From contig NZ_JAKCFA010000009.1 in assembly GCF_024198215.1 (NCBI RefSeq), forward strand, positions 62,001-126,000: 64,000 bases of DNA, read 5' to 3'. This document shows positions 18,406 through 27,711 of this stretch, piece by piece; within the stretch, counting starts at the first letter, position 1, and every line of letters starts with the position of its first letter. Both the position numbers and the translations under genes were made by a program. The notes under the pieces were generated by a model. That model saw only the letters and a program-made list of their open reading frames with translations. It searched no databases and had not been told where the DNA came from. The DNA comes from Myxococcus qinghaiensis. Lineage in GTDB: Bacteria > Myxococcota > Myxococcia > Myxococcales > Myxococcaceae.

Positions 18406-19364
18406 GCTCAACGGGCGTCACGCTGGTCATCCCCACGTACAACGGAGCGCGGCGAGTCGAAGCGCCGCTGCGCGCATTGCTGGAGCAGACGGCAGAGAGC
18501 GACCACTTCGAGGTGGTCGTCGTGGACAACAACTCCCAGGACGGCACCGCGCGCGTGGTGGAGGAGAGCCCGGTCGTGGAAGGGCTGCGCCGTCGAGGCG
18601 TGGACGTCCGCGTCGTTCACGAGGCGCGCCAGGGACTCCTCTTCGCGCGGCTGTGTGGCATCCAGAGCGCGCGTCGGGAGGTCATCTGCTTCCTGGACGA
18701 CGACAACGTCCCCGAGCCGAACTTCGTTACCGACGGACTGGCGCTCTTCGAGGACGTGAGTGTCGGAGTGGTGGTCTCACGCATCTATCCCCGCTACGAG
18801 ACACCACCGCCGCCAAGCATCTCTCGGCGTGAGCACCTGCTCGCCATCAACCACCGGATGGGAGATGACCTCATCGACTTCGGAGCGGGGGCCACGCTCG
18901 CGCCCACGATAGGCGCCGGGCTGTGGCTGCGTCGCGAGGCCGTCCTGGAGTCCGTGCCCTGGCAAACGCCGGAGCAACTCATGCCGGACCGGCTCGGCAA
19001 CCAGCTCCTGAGTGGAGGAGACATCGAGCTGGGCTTCCTTCTCGGCAAGGCGGGCCACCGCCGCCTCTACTCACCCGTGCTGAAGGTGTGGCACCTCATC
19101 CCGCCTTCTCGATTCGAGACCCGGTACTTCCTGCGGCTCATCGTGGGCGTGGTGCGCAGCGAGAAGACGCTTGAGGCACGTCACCTGGGGCGACGCACGG
19201 GAGCGCTCTCCCGGCTGAAGGACTGCGCGCGCCTGGTGGGAGCAGGGCTCGCGAGTCCCGCGCTGGCGTTGCGCGGCGACCCGGTGCGCGAAATCCTGTT
19301 CGTGCTGGCGAGCCGCTGGGCCCAGGTGCGGGGGCCGTATCCCCATCTCCACGAGACGCGTTGA
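18402..19364 (+). CDS. Family 2 glycosyltransferase
   Basis: The 320-residue protein has a GT-A fold N-terminus, VTLVIPTYNGARRVEAPLRA, the nucleotide-binding VVVVDNNSQDGT, the metal-binding CFLDDDNVPEPNF and a catalytic-base region GGDIELGFLLGKAG. No transmembrane helices are evident, so it should act at the cytoplasmic membrane face on lipid-linked sugar. ATG 18402 overlaps the FkbM stop. The donor sugar cannot be told. Confidence 0.93.
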   Translation: MSSTGVTLVIPTYNGARRVEAPLRALLEQTAESDHFEVVVVDNNSQDGTARVVEESPVVEGLRRRGVDVRVVHEARQGLLFARLCGIQSARREVICFLDDDNVPEPNFVTDGLALFEDVSVGVVVSRIYPRYETPPPPSISRREHLLAINHRMGDDLIDFGAGATLAPTIGAGLWLRREAVLESVPWQTPEQLMPDRLGNQLLSGGDIELGFLLGKAGHRRLYSPVLKVWHLIPPSRFETRYFLRLIVGVVRSEKTLEARHLGRRTGALSRLKDCARLVGAGLASPALALRGDPVREILFVLASRWAQVRGPYPHLHETR

Positions 19365-19377
19365 GCAGCCCGTCCCC

Positions 19378-20439
19378 ATGGCGCCCCAGTCTCGTCCCAC
19401 ATTGAGCGAGTGTCTCGAAGGCCGGGGAAACAACCTGGACTTCCTGCGCTTTGCCGCGGCCACGGGCGTCATCGTCAGTCACTCCTTTCCATTGGGAGAA
19501 GGACCCAAGGGAGGTCCCGAGCCGCTGACTGTCTTCACCCACGGCCAGGTCTCGCTCGGCCTGGTCTGCGTGGCGGTGTTCCTGGTCATCAGTGGACTCC
19601 TCATCACCCGAAGCTGGGAGCGGAGCCGCGATGTCCGAAGCTTCCTCCTGGCGCGAACGCTGCGAATCTTTCCAGGGCTGGCGGTGTCGCTCCTGCTGAC
19701 CACGTTCGTGCTCGGCGCCGCGTTCACCACCCACCCGTTGGGCGAGTACTTCACCGCGCCGGACACGTACCGCTTCCTGCTGCGCAACTTCACCCTCGTC
19801 AATCCGCAGTGGAACCTGCCCGGGGTGTTCGAAGGGAACGAGTATCCCAGCGCCGTCAATGGTTCGCTGTGGACGCTGAAGTACGAGGTCGGCTTCTACC
19901 TGCTCGTGCTGGGATTGGGAGTCACGGGGCTCTTGCGCAAGGAACTGGCACTGGCTGGATGGTGTGTCACGGCGGTGCTGTCCTTCTTGCACATCGGCCG
20001 GCTGGGTTTCTGGCCGGTCCTCGGGCTCTACTTCGGAGGGGGCCTGGTGCTCTACCTCTGGCGAGAGCGCGTGAGGATGAGTCCATGGCTGGCGGCGACC
20101 TGTGTCGTGGTGCTCATCGCTGCGTCAATGGCGGGCAAGGGGTTGCCTGTCGCCATTGGGTCCTGTGGCGCGTACCTCGTGCTCTACCTCGCGTTCCTCC
20201 CGAGCAGGCTCGCGCGCTTCGGGCGCCACGGGGACTTCTCGTATGGCCTCTACATCTACGCCTTTCCGGTGCAACAAGCCGTCACGGCCTTGCTCGGTGG
20301 CCCCATGCCGTGGTGGTGGAACGCGACGCTGTCCCTCGTGGTAACGCTCATTCTCGGGATGATGTCCTGGCGGCTCGTCGAAGCGCCCGCGCGCGCCTTT
20401 GGCAGCAAGCAGCATCATCCCGAGCCGGCTCCCTCCTAG
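19378..20439 (+). CDS. Acyltransferase 3 family membrane protein
   Basis: The 353-residue protein has NLDFLRFAAATGVIVSHSFP (the Arg-x10-His region), VFLVISGLLITRSW, NGSLWTLKYEVGFYLLVLG (Glu in the catalytic region) and DFSYGLYIYAFPVQQ, with about ten hydrophobic segments. The long first periplasmic/cytoplasmic insert (GEGPKGGPEPLTVFTHGQ) distinguishes it from the other two acyltransferases here and is typical of the OafA/exopolysaccharide acyltransferase branch. It follows the GT2 by 13 bases and ends the operon, converging on the RHS module. Confidence 0.9.
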   Translation: MAPQSRPTLSECLEGRGNNLDFLRFAAATGVIVSHSFPLGEGPKGGPEPLTVFTHGQVSLGLVCVAVFLVISGLLITRSWERSRDVRSFLLARTLRIFPGLAVSLLLTTFVLGAAFTTHPLGEYFTAPDTYRFLLRNFTLVNPQWNLPGVFEGNEYPSAVNGSLWTLKYEVGFYLLVLGLGVTGLLRKELALAGWCVTAVLSFLHIGRLGFWPVLGLYFGGGLVLYLWRERVRMSPWLAATCVVVLIAASMAGKGLPVAIGSCGAYLVLYLAFLPSRLARFGRHGDFSYGLYIYAFPVQQAVTALLGGPMPWWWNATLSLVVTLILGMMSWRLVEAPARAFGSKQHHPEPAPS

Positions 20440-20454
20440 AGCACTTCCCACGCC

Positions 20455-20940
20455 TCACTGAATCAAGTGCTCCAGCGCAGCAGTGAGCGCATCTGACTCA
20501 CGGCGGACCAACCGCCCCCCCGCATAGAAGAACCAAGCCACGCCAAGACAAACGAGCGTCACGACACCCCACGAAGCAAGGGTCCCCTTGAGCAATACGA
20601 GGGCCGCCGCCGCGGCCCCCAGCGCTCCGACGACGCAGCGCAATGCAGCTGTTCCGCGCATCTTCGTCACGAGTCGAACGCCGCCATCCGACAGCAACTC
20701 CAGACGAGACTCGATGTTCGTCCCAATTCGCGACACCAGGTACTCCCCCAAGGGAATGTCACGGCTGATGATGATCCGTTCGCCGCGCTTGCTCCCTCGG
20801 TACCATCCGCCGCCACCTGCTTGATGCGGACCTGATGGCACCTTGAAGGGACCGACCCAGCCCGCCAACCGGGCTTCCGTTTGTCCCTTATCCCCCGTGA
20901 CGTGCACGGCCCGCTCGATGTGTAGCTGAAAGAGACTCAT
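20455..20940 (-). CDS. Small two-helix membrane protein, unknown; RHS partner candidate
   Basis: I do not recognise this 161-residue protein. Residues 1 to about 95 are soluble and polar, with a Gly-rich patch around 38-45. Two adjacent hydrophobic helices follow (roughly 103-117 and 122-140), then a short amphipathic C-terminus. It starts 12 bases after the RHS gene ends, on the same strand, which is the classical place for an immunity or accessory protein of a polymorphic RHS toxin. That role is inference from position only. Confidence 0.7.
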   Translation of the reverse strand: MSLFQLHIERAVHVTGDKGQTEARLAGWVGPFKVPSGPHQAGGGGWYRGSKRGERIIISRDIPLGEYLVSRIGTNIESRLELLSDGGVRLVTKMRGTAALRCVVGALGAAAAALVLLKGTLASWGVVTLVCLGVAWFFYAGGRLVRRESDALTAALEHLIQ

Positions 20941-20952
20941 GCGCCGTGGACC

Positions 20953-23900
20953 TCACTTCAGAAGCGTTTGCAGCCCCACCGTCTCCGCACGGTAAGAACT
21001 CGCCCCCATACCCCATCCCTTCCCTGACCCGATAATGAGCGTCTTGGCACTGGGGCTCCAGGAATACGACACCGATATCATTGGAAGGTCGAGGTTCAAG
21101 GTGTCTGACACTCCCCCGAAATCGCTCGCATTGCTCGCCGTCGTCATGACGATTCCCATACTCACTCCCGCCGTCACGCCCACGGCCGTTGCTCCTGAGT
21201 CCTGCTCGGGGTCGCTATAGAACTCCGTAGGAGAACCATCCGTCCGGTCCGTCTTGGAGAAGATGCCTCCCGTAAAGGTCATCGCCTGCTCGGACTCCAA
21301 GGTTTGATTATCGACAAACGTCATCAACTGCCCGGAGCCTTGCCCCGAACTCTTGAGACTCAAGGTCTCATAGAGATAGTCGACGACCCATGTGAAACCC
21401 GCGCCGAACGACATGCCCAGGCCGACATTGCCGTCCGGGTCCGAGAAGCCCACGGGGTTACCATAAGCGTATGAATAGATGGGGACACTCCGTCCTGACT
21501 TGGCTTGTCCCTCGACCCATTGAGGCTCCCTCATCATCAACTCGGCGCCCAGGTACCGCCCGCTGTTCGGCTCGTAGAACCGGTTCCAGTTCTCGAAGAA
21601 GCCGGTCTCCTCGTCGTGGTACTGCCCCGGGAAGCGCAGCGGTGTCCACACGGGCGTCGCCCCCGCCTGGAACCGCCGGTACTCCACGCTCCCCAGCGCT
21701 GCATCCTGAGTAGCGCCCGAGGTCGACGCGGACTGGAATCTCACCTGCGCGGTCCCTGTGGAGCTCGGCACCACCCACCGGGAGACAGCTCCTCCCGCCG
21801 TCACATTCGACATCAGCGTCGACGGACCATCCACCCCGTTCAGCAGGGTTCCACCACTGTCCGCGAGATAGACGCCGCTTCCTCCCTGCACGTCCAGGAT
21901 GGGGAACCGGGCCCGCATCTGCGTCACCAGTGCCCCCGAGTGCGGAACCTGTGCCGTCGCCATCAGCGCATCCTGCCCCGTCGCCAGCACGGGCGAGTCC
22001 GCCACGAGCGTCGTGCGATTGACGTGCCCGTAAGGGTCGTAGTCCGCGACGCCTGTCACGCGCCGATAGGAGTCGAGAGCCAGGACCGGCTTCCCCAGAC
22101 CATCCGCCACCAGGAAATAGAGCCCACAAGGCGCGGGCACCCCGTTTCGAGGGCAATCCCCCTCGAAGTCCTGCATGCGCTGCCCGGCCTGGTTGAACCC
22201 CACCTTGAAGAAGCCAATCGGCTTGCCGGCAAGCCAGATGTACTCGTCATGGACCGGCTTCGCGGTGCTCGGATTGAGCGTCGTGTTCCCCCAATCCTCG
22301 AGCAGTCGCGTCCCCTCGTGGAAGTACTCGTCTTCAAGGACACCTTCCGCGGTGCAGACGTCATAACGCTTCAGGCGCCTGCGCCCCGCGGAATCATAGA
22401 AATACTCGTAGCCACGATCCTCGCTGTCCGCCACCTGGCGATAGACGGCGCCAATCGCCGCATGCTTCCCATCCGTGGTCGCATCCAGCGTCCATGCATG
22501 GAAGGGTGACGAGACGTTGTCCGTCCGGTTCTTGTAGGTCGCAATCCGGTTCACACGGCCATCCGGGTCGTATGTGAAACGCTGGGTCACACCGAGCCGG
22601 GGCGGGCAGACCGAGCCTCCACACTCCGCCCCCTCCAGGTAGCGCGAGGTCAACTGGTCCACGCGCGAACCGCCGCTCGCGTACTCCCCCTTGAAGCGCC
22701 ATCCCTCCTGCACATCCAGCAGCCGGTTCCCACGCGCATCGTACTGGTAGGCCCGGCTCCCAAAGGCACCGCCCGCCGTCGCCGAGGCATTCGCGACCCG
22801 ATGCGCATGCTTCAACTGCAGCCGTGCGTCGTAGCCCGATGCCCCGCTGCTCGCCTCCGCATAGCGAACCGAGGTGGGCGGCCCACTTCCCGTCTCGAGG
22901 ATGCAGGTGTCCTCCTGGAGGAGCTGGTCTGCCTTCCAGGTGTAGGCTCGCTTGAAGATGTCCCCCAGCGCGCCACCCGCCTCCAAGCGAGACACGGTGA
23001 GACCGAAGAGCCGTCCCGTCGTATCACCACCGCCCGCGAACGCGGCGCTGCTGCAACTGGACAAGGGCTGGTTCGTCCCGCTGATGTGGTACTCGACCCG
23101 GGCCTTCTGCGCTCCAGCAGCCGCTTTCGGCGCGATGAGGACATAGGAACGAACCCCACCAAACGGCTCCCACCGGACATCCTCCACGATTCGCAGCGAC
23201 TGGTTCCATGCCACGCCGCTGAAGAGCACGACGTCCACGGACTCAATCTGGTGGGAGCGCCCCGTCTCGCTCGAGAAATAGTTGTAGCTCAGGATGCGCC
23301 CCCCCGGATACGCCTCCGACAGCAACCGCCCCGCGTTGTCGTAGTAGCGCGCCGAGCTCGGGACCAGGCGATTGCCAGACTCGTAGCAGATGTCCGTGCG
23401 AGGCGGGATTCCGGGCAGCGGCCTGTTTCGAGCGACGTTCACGACATTGCCGTGCGAGTCATACCGGAACCAGGTGTCCCCCAATGAATCCGTGAGCGCC
23501 TGAGCGCGTCCCATGGCCTTCGAAGGCCAGGAGGGCGCAAAACCGGGGCATCCCCAGGGAGGCGTCAGCGTCCGGTCGTAGAAGTATTCAAAGAGTGTCT
23601 TCCGGGACTCGACGCTCCCCACGAATTCGACGGCCTCCGACTTCAGGAGCCGCTTCATCTGGTCATAGCTGTTCTCGACCCACTGCAGCGGGGTGGCGGC
23701 GGCCATGGCCGGCGTCTGCTTGCGGATGAGATTCCCCGCCACATCGTACTGGTAATGGAAGCGCCCACGGCCCACGGGCCCACCCACGCTCTCCGCCGGG
23801 CCCGAGCCCCAGGGTGCATCGACCCGTACGACATTGCCAAAATCGTCGTGACGGAACCCGAGCAGCGGCTGAGTACACTGGCTGCAATCCCCCACCGTTC

Positions 23901-26900
23901 CGCTGCCCCTCGGGCATCCCTGGCGAACACCCTCCAGGTTGCCAGCCTTGTCATAGGACAGGCACATCTTGACCGCCTCACCCGTCGAACTCGAGCCGTC
24001 CACCGGCTCCAACAACCCGACGAGTCGATTCAACCGGTCGTACGCGAAGGCCTTGCAGTGAGGACTCGCGGGCTGGCGAGGAACTCCCTCTCCCAGGCTG
24101 TTGGGGTCGAAGCCTCCACACCAGGGCGCGGGGTCGACGGCCTCCGGCTGGTAGGGCTGCCCCAACCCCACCCGGTTGCCCTGGGTGTCGAAGAGACTCG
24201 TCTGCGTATACCGGAGGTCCGACGCGAGGGCTGGTCCAGCCGCGCCCCAGGCTTCGAAGGTCTGCCGTTCCAGGGGGTCCCTGTCATAGAAGCGGGTGCG
24301 CCGTATCTGGTTCGTCTCGTCCCGGTAGGTCTCGCTGCGCAGCTTCCCCAGGTGATAGGTGTAATCGACGCGTTCGGTATGAGTCACCCCCGTTCGCCAT
24401 CTGGACGTGGCCTTCCACTGCAACAGGGTCGTGAGCTGACCGCCCATGCAGCCCTGGCCGGGCAGGGTGTTCTTCCGGAAGCACAACACCTCGTAGCGCC
24501 CATCCGGATGTCTCACGTAGTCACCGTGCGTGGCGTTGTCGTCGTAGCCATACTCCGTCGTCGCCTGGAGCTGCGTGTCTCCGGCCGCGGCGATCTTCCG
24601 CACCAGCCTCCGACCCTCGAACTCGAACCGCGTCGCGGTTCCATTGGCATCCGTCATCTGCAGCAGCCGACCACGGGCGTCGTAGTCGTCATAGGTGGTG
24701 ACGACGGGCGTGGACCCACAACCCGCCGGATAGACGCTCTTCGACTTCAGGTGCCCTGCACGGTCATCCACGGCGGTGGCGTCCCAGTAGTCGTAGGTGG
24801 TGATGGGGACGACCACCCCCGCCGTGCACGCCGTCGACGTGAGTCCCGCGACCCCACAAGGTCCCATCACCGTCCGGATACGCCCCTGTGCGTCCGCCAC
24901 GGGCTGCGCCGCGCACACGTCATGCGTCAGGTAGTAGGTACCCACCGCGCGAGCCTCCCGGCTCCAGGAGTTCGACGCGGGAGCGACCGTCATCGTGTAG
25001 CCGCTGCGCACGACGCCCAGGAGCCGATTCGTGATGGGGTCGTATTGACGCCGCACCTCCACCTTGAGGCTGGGGTCGTCAGCACTGAAGGCGGAGGCCA
25101 CCGAGTCGGACTCCACCAGTTGTTCGAAGGCACGCCGCACCGCGGGGCGGCCCGCTCCACCGTAGAGATAGGTGTACTCCTTCTCCAGCAAGGCCGAACC
25201 TCCGTCCGGAGTCGCCGCCCCAAGAAGGACCTTGCGCAGCTCCGCGGGAGGCAAGAAGGCCTTCCCCAACATGCTCGGGGCCAGCTCCTGCTGGTAGATG
25301 GTCCGTCCTCCATTGGGATGGAGCACGCTGCCCGCGGCCTCCACCGTACGCACGACGTTCACCTCGAGCGGCTTGACGTTCCAGGAAGACTGAGTGGCGG
25401 GAAACTCCACGCCAAGACAGGGGACATCACATTGAACGGTGGTCATCTGGTTGGATAGGACAACGCCCTGGTCCCCCACCGGGTCACTGCCCGCCAGCCG
25501 CGTCCTGAACCGCGACATGACCTGGTTCACGAAATAGCCACTGCCATCCCCCACGCTTCGACCATGGGTGGTGAAGTACTGGTCCTGATTCGTGCAGGAC
25601 CCCGTCGCGGAGAAGACTCCCGGCGCACACCCGTTCGCCTCCGCTGTGATGAAGTAGCGATTCTTCGCGACGGAGTCACCCAGGCCATCTGAGTCCTCCA
25701 GCACGGTGCCTCGCGCCGTGAGCACCTGGTGGACGACCTGCACCCCATCCTTGCGAATGCTCCAGACGCCCGCGTCTCCCTCCCGATAGGCATATTCCAG
25801 CGTGGAGCCCGTCACGGGGCCCCCGCTCTGATCCGGCCACTCCACTCCCGACAGCAGTCCCGCCACGGGCTGGAGGCCACCATCGGTGGAAAGCGGCTCG
25901 TACTGATAGGTCACGACGGACGGCTCGACAGTGCCATCCCGGCCCACGACGTCCACCGAGCTCAGGACGCACTCGTGCGTCTTGTAAACGAGTTCGGGAA
26001 CCCGGGACGGGAGGCGCTGATAACGAAACACCATCCGGGCCCCATTCGCCGCGCTCACGGACCTGAGCAACTCGGCATTCGCTCCCACGGTCTGGGAGAT
26101 TTCCTGAGGGGTTCCCTGCCTGCACTCGGAGGGGAGTTCATAGGACAGGCGCGCGACGCGCCGGTGGCACGAAGCCGCAACGTCCGCACCCGCGTCCTCC
26201 ACATACTCAACGGGACAGGAGGACTCATCGTATTGAAGCGACTCGATGTAGCGCAGCCGCCAGATGCCGGCCCCAGGCGGCCCGTTCGGGTCCTCCTGCA
26301 TGTAGACGTAGCGCCCATCCTTGGCATGGACAATCAGGTCTCCATCCACCAGTTGAAGGCGAAAGTCCTGCAGCGAGCCATTCGAGCCAAAGCAGCCATT
26401 CTGCTCGCAGAAGTCGAACGTCACCTTCGTGCCCGCGGGTCCACCGTAGACATCCCAGTAGAAGCCTCCACAGACCTCACCCACGGGACACGGCAGGCCA
26501 AGGTCCTCCCTCAACTCGATGTGACTATGGAAGTTGTGCGTCCAGCGCAGCCTCGGCTTGACGGGATTGGAAGTGGCCGGTCCCGCGACGTTGCCGAAGG
26601 GGGAGACCACCCCGCTTCCCTCCCATGAGCCCAGGGACGGACCCGCCATGCGTCTCAGCGAAATCGAGCCGAGCGGCCCCTTGAGGGAGACATCGACGTG
26701 TGAATAGCTGGGCTTGAGCGCCCCGAGCGTGACAGGGCTCTCCACGGAAGCGCCATACTCCCCTGGACCCGCGAGCGGTGGCTGGGGACTGACGGTGAGT
26801 TCATCCACCTTGTTCGACAGTTCCTCGTCGGTCAGGACGCCATCGTCATCCACGGCCCATGCACCCACCGCCGAGAGCATCCCTCCCACCAGGACGGCTA

Positions 26901-26952
26901 CGACTGCCCGGCGCATCCGGAATCCCCGCCAGCTCTCTGTCTTTCGCGACAT
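20953..26952 (-). CDS. Secreted RHS/YD-repeat protein, 1999 residues
   Basis: RHS proteins form a large beta-cocoon shell that often encloses a variable C-terminal effector. The N-terminus (MSRKTESWRGFRMRRAVVAV...GAWA) is a Sec signal. Residues to about 130 carry an RHS-type N-terminal region (SYSHVDVSLKGPLGSISL), followed by many YD repeats (for example TTYDDYDARGRLLQMTDANG; YDARGNRLLDVQ). The RHS-core end is seen in SGRYLGAELMMREP and YSYAYGNPVGFSDPDG near residues 1800-1841. A tail of about 158 residues follows, Gly/Ser-rich and beta-like, with no toxin motif I recognise. Base composition is lower in GC than its neighbours. It sits between a lipoprotein gene and a two-helix membrane protein gene. 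Confidence 0.92.
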   Translation of the reverse strand: MSRKTESWRGFRMRRAVVAVLVGGMLSAVGAWAVDDDGVLTDEELSNKVDELTVSPQPPLAGPGEYGASVESPVTLGALKPSYSHVDVSLKGPLGSISLRRMAGPSLGSWEGSGVVSPFGNVAGPATSNPVKPRLRWTHNFHSHIELREDLGLPCPVGEVCGGFYWDVYGGPAGTKVTFDFCEQNGCFGSNGSLQDFRLQLVDGDLIVHAKDGRYVYMQEDPNGPPGAGIWRLRYIESLQYDESSCPVEYVEDAGADVAASCHRRVARLSYELPSECRQGTPQEISQTVGANAELLRSVSAANGARMVFRYQRLPSRVPELVYKTHECVLSSVDVVGRDGTVEPSVVTYQYEPLSTDGGLQPVAGLLSGVEWPDQSGGPVTGSTLEYAYREGDAGVWSIRKDGVQVVHQVLTARGTVLEDSDGLGDSVAKNRYFITAEANGCAPGVFSATGSCTNQDQYFTTHGRSVGDGSGYFVNQVMSRFRTRLAGSDPVGDQGVVLSNQMTTVQCDVPCLGVEFPATQSSWNVKPLEVNVVRTVEAAGSVLHPNGGRTIYQQELAPSMLGKAFLPPAELRKVLLGAATPDGGSALLEKEYTYLYGGAGRPAVRRAFEQLVESDSVASAFSADDPSLKVEVRRQYDPITNRLLGVVRSGYTMTVAPASNSWSREARAVGTYYLTHDVCAAQPVADAQGRIRTVMGPCGVAGLTSTACTAGVVVPITTYDYWDATAVDDRAGHLKSKSVYPAGCGSTPVVTTYDDYDARGRLLQMTDANGTATRFEFEGRRLVRKIAAAGDTQLQATTEYGYDDNATHGDYVRHPDGRYEVLCFRKNTLPGQGCMGGQLTTLLQWKATSRWRTGVTHTERVDYTYHLGKLRSETYRDETNQIRRTRFYDRDPLERQTFEAWGAAGPALASDLRYTQTSLFDTQGNRVGLGQPYQPEAVDPAPWCGGFDPNSLGEGVPRQPASPHCKAFAYDRLNRLVGLLEPVDGSSSTGEAVKMCLSYDKAGNLEGVRQGCPRGSGTVGDCSQCTQPLLGFRHDDFGNVVRVDAPWGSGPAESVGGPVGRGRFHYQYDVAGNLIRKQTPAMAAATPLQWVENSYDQMKRLLKSEAVEFVGSVESRKTLFEYFYDRTLTPPWGCPGFAPSWPSKAMGRAQALTDSLGDTWFRYDSHGNVVNVARNRPLPGIPPRTDICYESGNRLVPSSARYYDNAGRLLSEAYPGGRILSYNYFSSETGRSHQIESVDVVLFSGVAWNQSLRIVEDVRWEPFGGVRSYVLIAPKAAAGAQKARVEYHISGTNQPLSSCSSAAFAGGGDTTGRLFGLTVSRLEAGGALGDIFKRAYTWKADQLLQEDTCILETGSGPPTSVRYAEASSGASGYDARLQLKHAHRVANASATAGGAFGSRAYQYDARGNRLLDVQEGWRFKGEYASGGSRVDQLTSRYLEGAECGGSVCPPRLGVTQRFTYDPDGRVNRIATYKNRTDNVSSPFHAWTLDATTDGKHAAIGAVYRQVADSEDRGYEYFYDSAGRRRLKRYDVCTAEGVLEDEYFHEGTRLLEDWGNTTLNPSTAKPVHDEYIWLAGKPIGFFKVGFNQAGQRMQDFEGDCPRNGVPAPCGLYFLVADGLGKPVLALDSYRRVTGVADYDPYGHVNRTTLVADSPVLATGQDALMATAQVPHSGALVTQMRARFPILDVQGGSGVYLADSGGTLLNGVDGPSTLMSNVTAGGAVSRWVVPSSTGTAQVRFQSASTSGATQDAALGSVEYRRFQAGATPVWTPLRFPGQYHDEETGFFENWNRFYEPNSGRYLGAELMMREPQWVEGQAKSGRSVPIYSYAYGNPVGFSDPDGNVGLGMSFGAGFTWVVDYLYETLSLKSSGQGSGQLMTFVDNQTLESEQAMTFTGGIFSKTDRTDGSPTEFYSDPEQDSGATAVGVTAGVSMGIVMTTASNASDFGGVSDTLNLDLPMISVSYSWSPSAKTLIIGSGKGWGMGASSYRAETVGLQTLLK

Positions 26953-27086
26953 CCCAACCCTCGCTCACACAAACGTTTGGAGATACTTCGCCCCACGCGC
27001 CCATTCCGGGACACGCCTCGCGTCCTCGGTCAGACGTCCCGTCACTCAGATGCCTGTGTCTTGGCGCCCTACAAGAAAGCCTGGCT

Positions 27087-27494
27087 TCACCCGCCGCTGG
27101 ATGGAGGTCTGCAGACGGACTCCGTCGAACCCGGCACGATGCTCACGCAACGCCATCCCGACGGACACTTCACGTCCTGCTGACACCACTCGCTACAGAC
27201 GCGCCCCGAGCCACCCGGTCCCCTCACCTGAATGCACACTCCACTCAGACACTCCGCACCGCCGTGCTGAGCACAATCCTCACCGAGTGTCTTGGTCGCG
27301 ACCTGCTGCGTCGGAGCGGGTCGCCATTCGCGCACGACTGGGCTTGCTTCCTTCACGGCCTCTGGCTGCGGCTCAGGCCCTGAATCGCACCCCAGGAATC
27401 CCAACATGGCCAGAGCCGCCGAGGCGACCACGCCTCTCCAATGCCCACGCAGCCGCCTCTCGCAACCGACACGGCCACCGCCCGTCCGAACCAT
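27087..27494 (-). CDS. Cysteine-rich lipoprotein upstream of RHS gene
   Basis: This 135-residue predicted lipoprotein starts with a basic N-terminus, a hydrophobic stretch GVVASAALAMLGFLGC and a lipobox Cys36, followed by Asp at +2. After a Pro/Glu linker the mature domain has eight cysteines (SGVCIQ...VCSEWCQQDVKC...WRCVSI...VCRPP), a disulfide-rich knot common in myxobacterial envelope proteins. ATG 27494 has GGGGAGAGGG directly upstream; the frame is open further back but without support. It is 134 bases ahead of the RHS gene on the same strand and may be cotranscribed. Function unknown. Confidence 0.75.
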   Translation of the reverse strand: MVRTGGGRVGCERRLRGHWRGVVASAALAMLGFLGCDSGPEPQPEAVKEASPVVREWRPAPTQQVATKTLGEDCAQHGGAECLSGVCIQVRGPGGSGRVCSEWCQQDVKCPSGWRCVSIVPGSTESVCRPPSSGG

Positions 27495-27515
27495 CTTCCC
27501 TCTCCCCTGAGCCCG

Positions 27516-27537
27516 CATTCCGTCTCTCCGCGGAATG
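27516..27537 (-). repeat. Inverted repeat in the leader of the lipoprotein-RHS unit
   Basis: CATTCCG and CGGAATG form a perfect 7-base inverted repeat with an 8-base loop, ending 22 bases before the lipoprotein start. It could be an operator or a leader hairpin; neither is demonstrated. Confidence 0.4.
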
Positions 27538-27711
27538 GCCCTACGACAGCCAAGTGTTGAGCACTCTACAGGCTCATCCTGACACTGGCGATAGGGAAGA
27601 CACACAATTTCTCGATGTAAGAATCATGCCGGAGCCATGAGCAAACCATGACTTGGCACGGTGCCTGCGATACGGGGGCCCAGGCCAGACAGCCTCAAGT
27701 CCGCCATTGAT

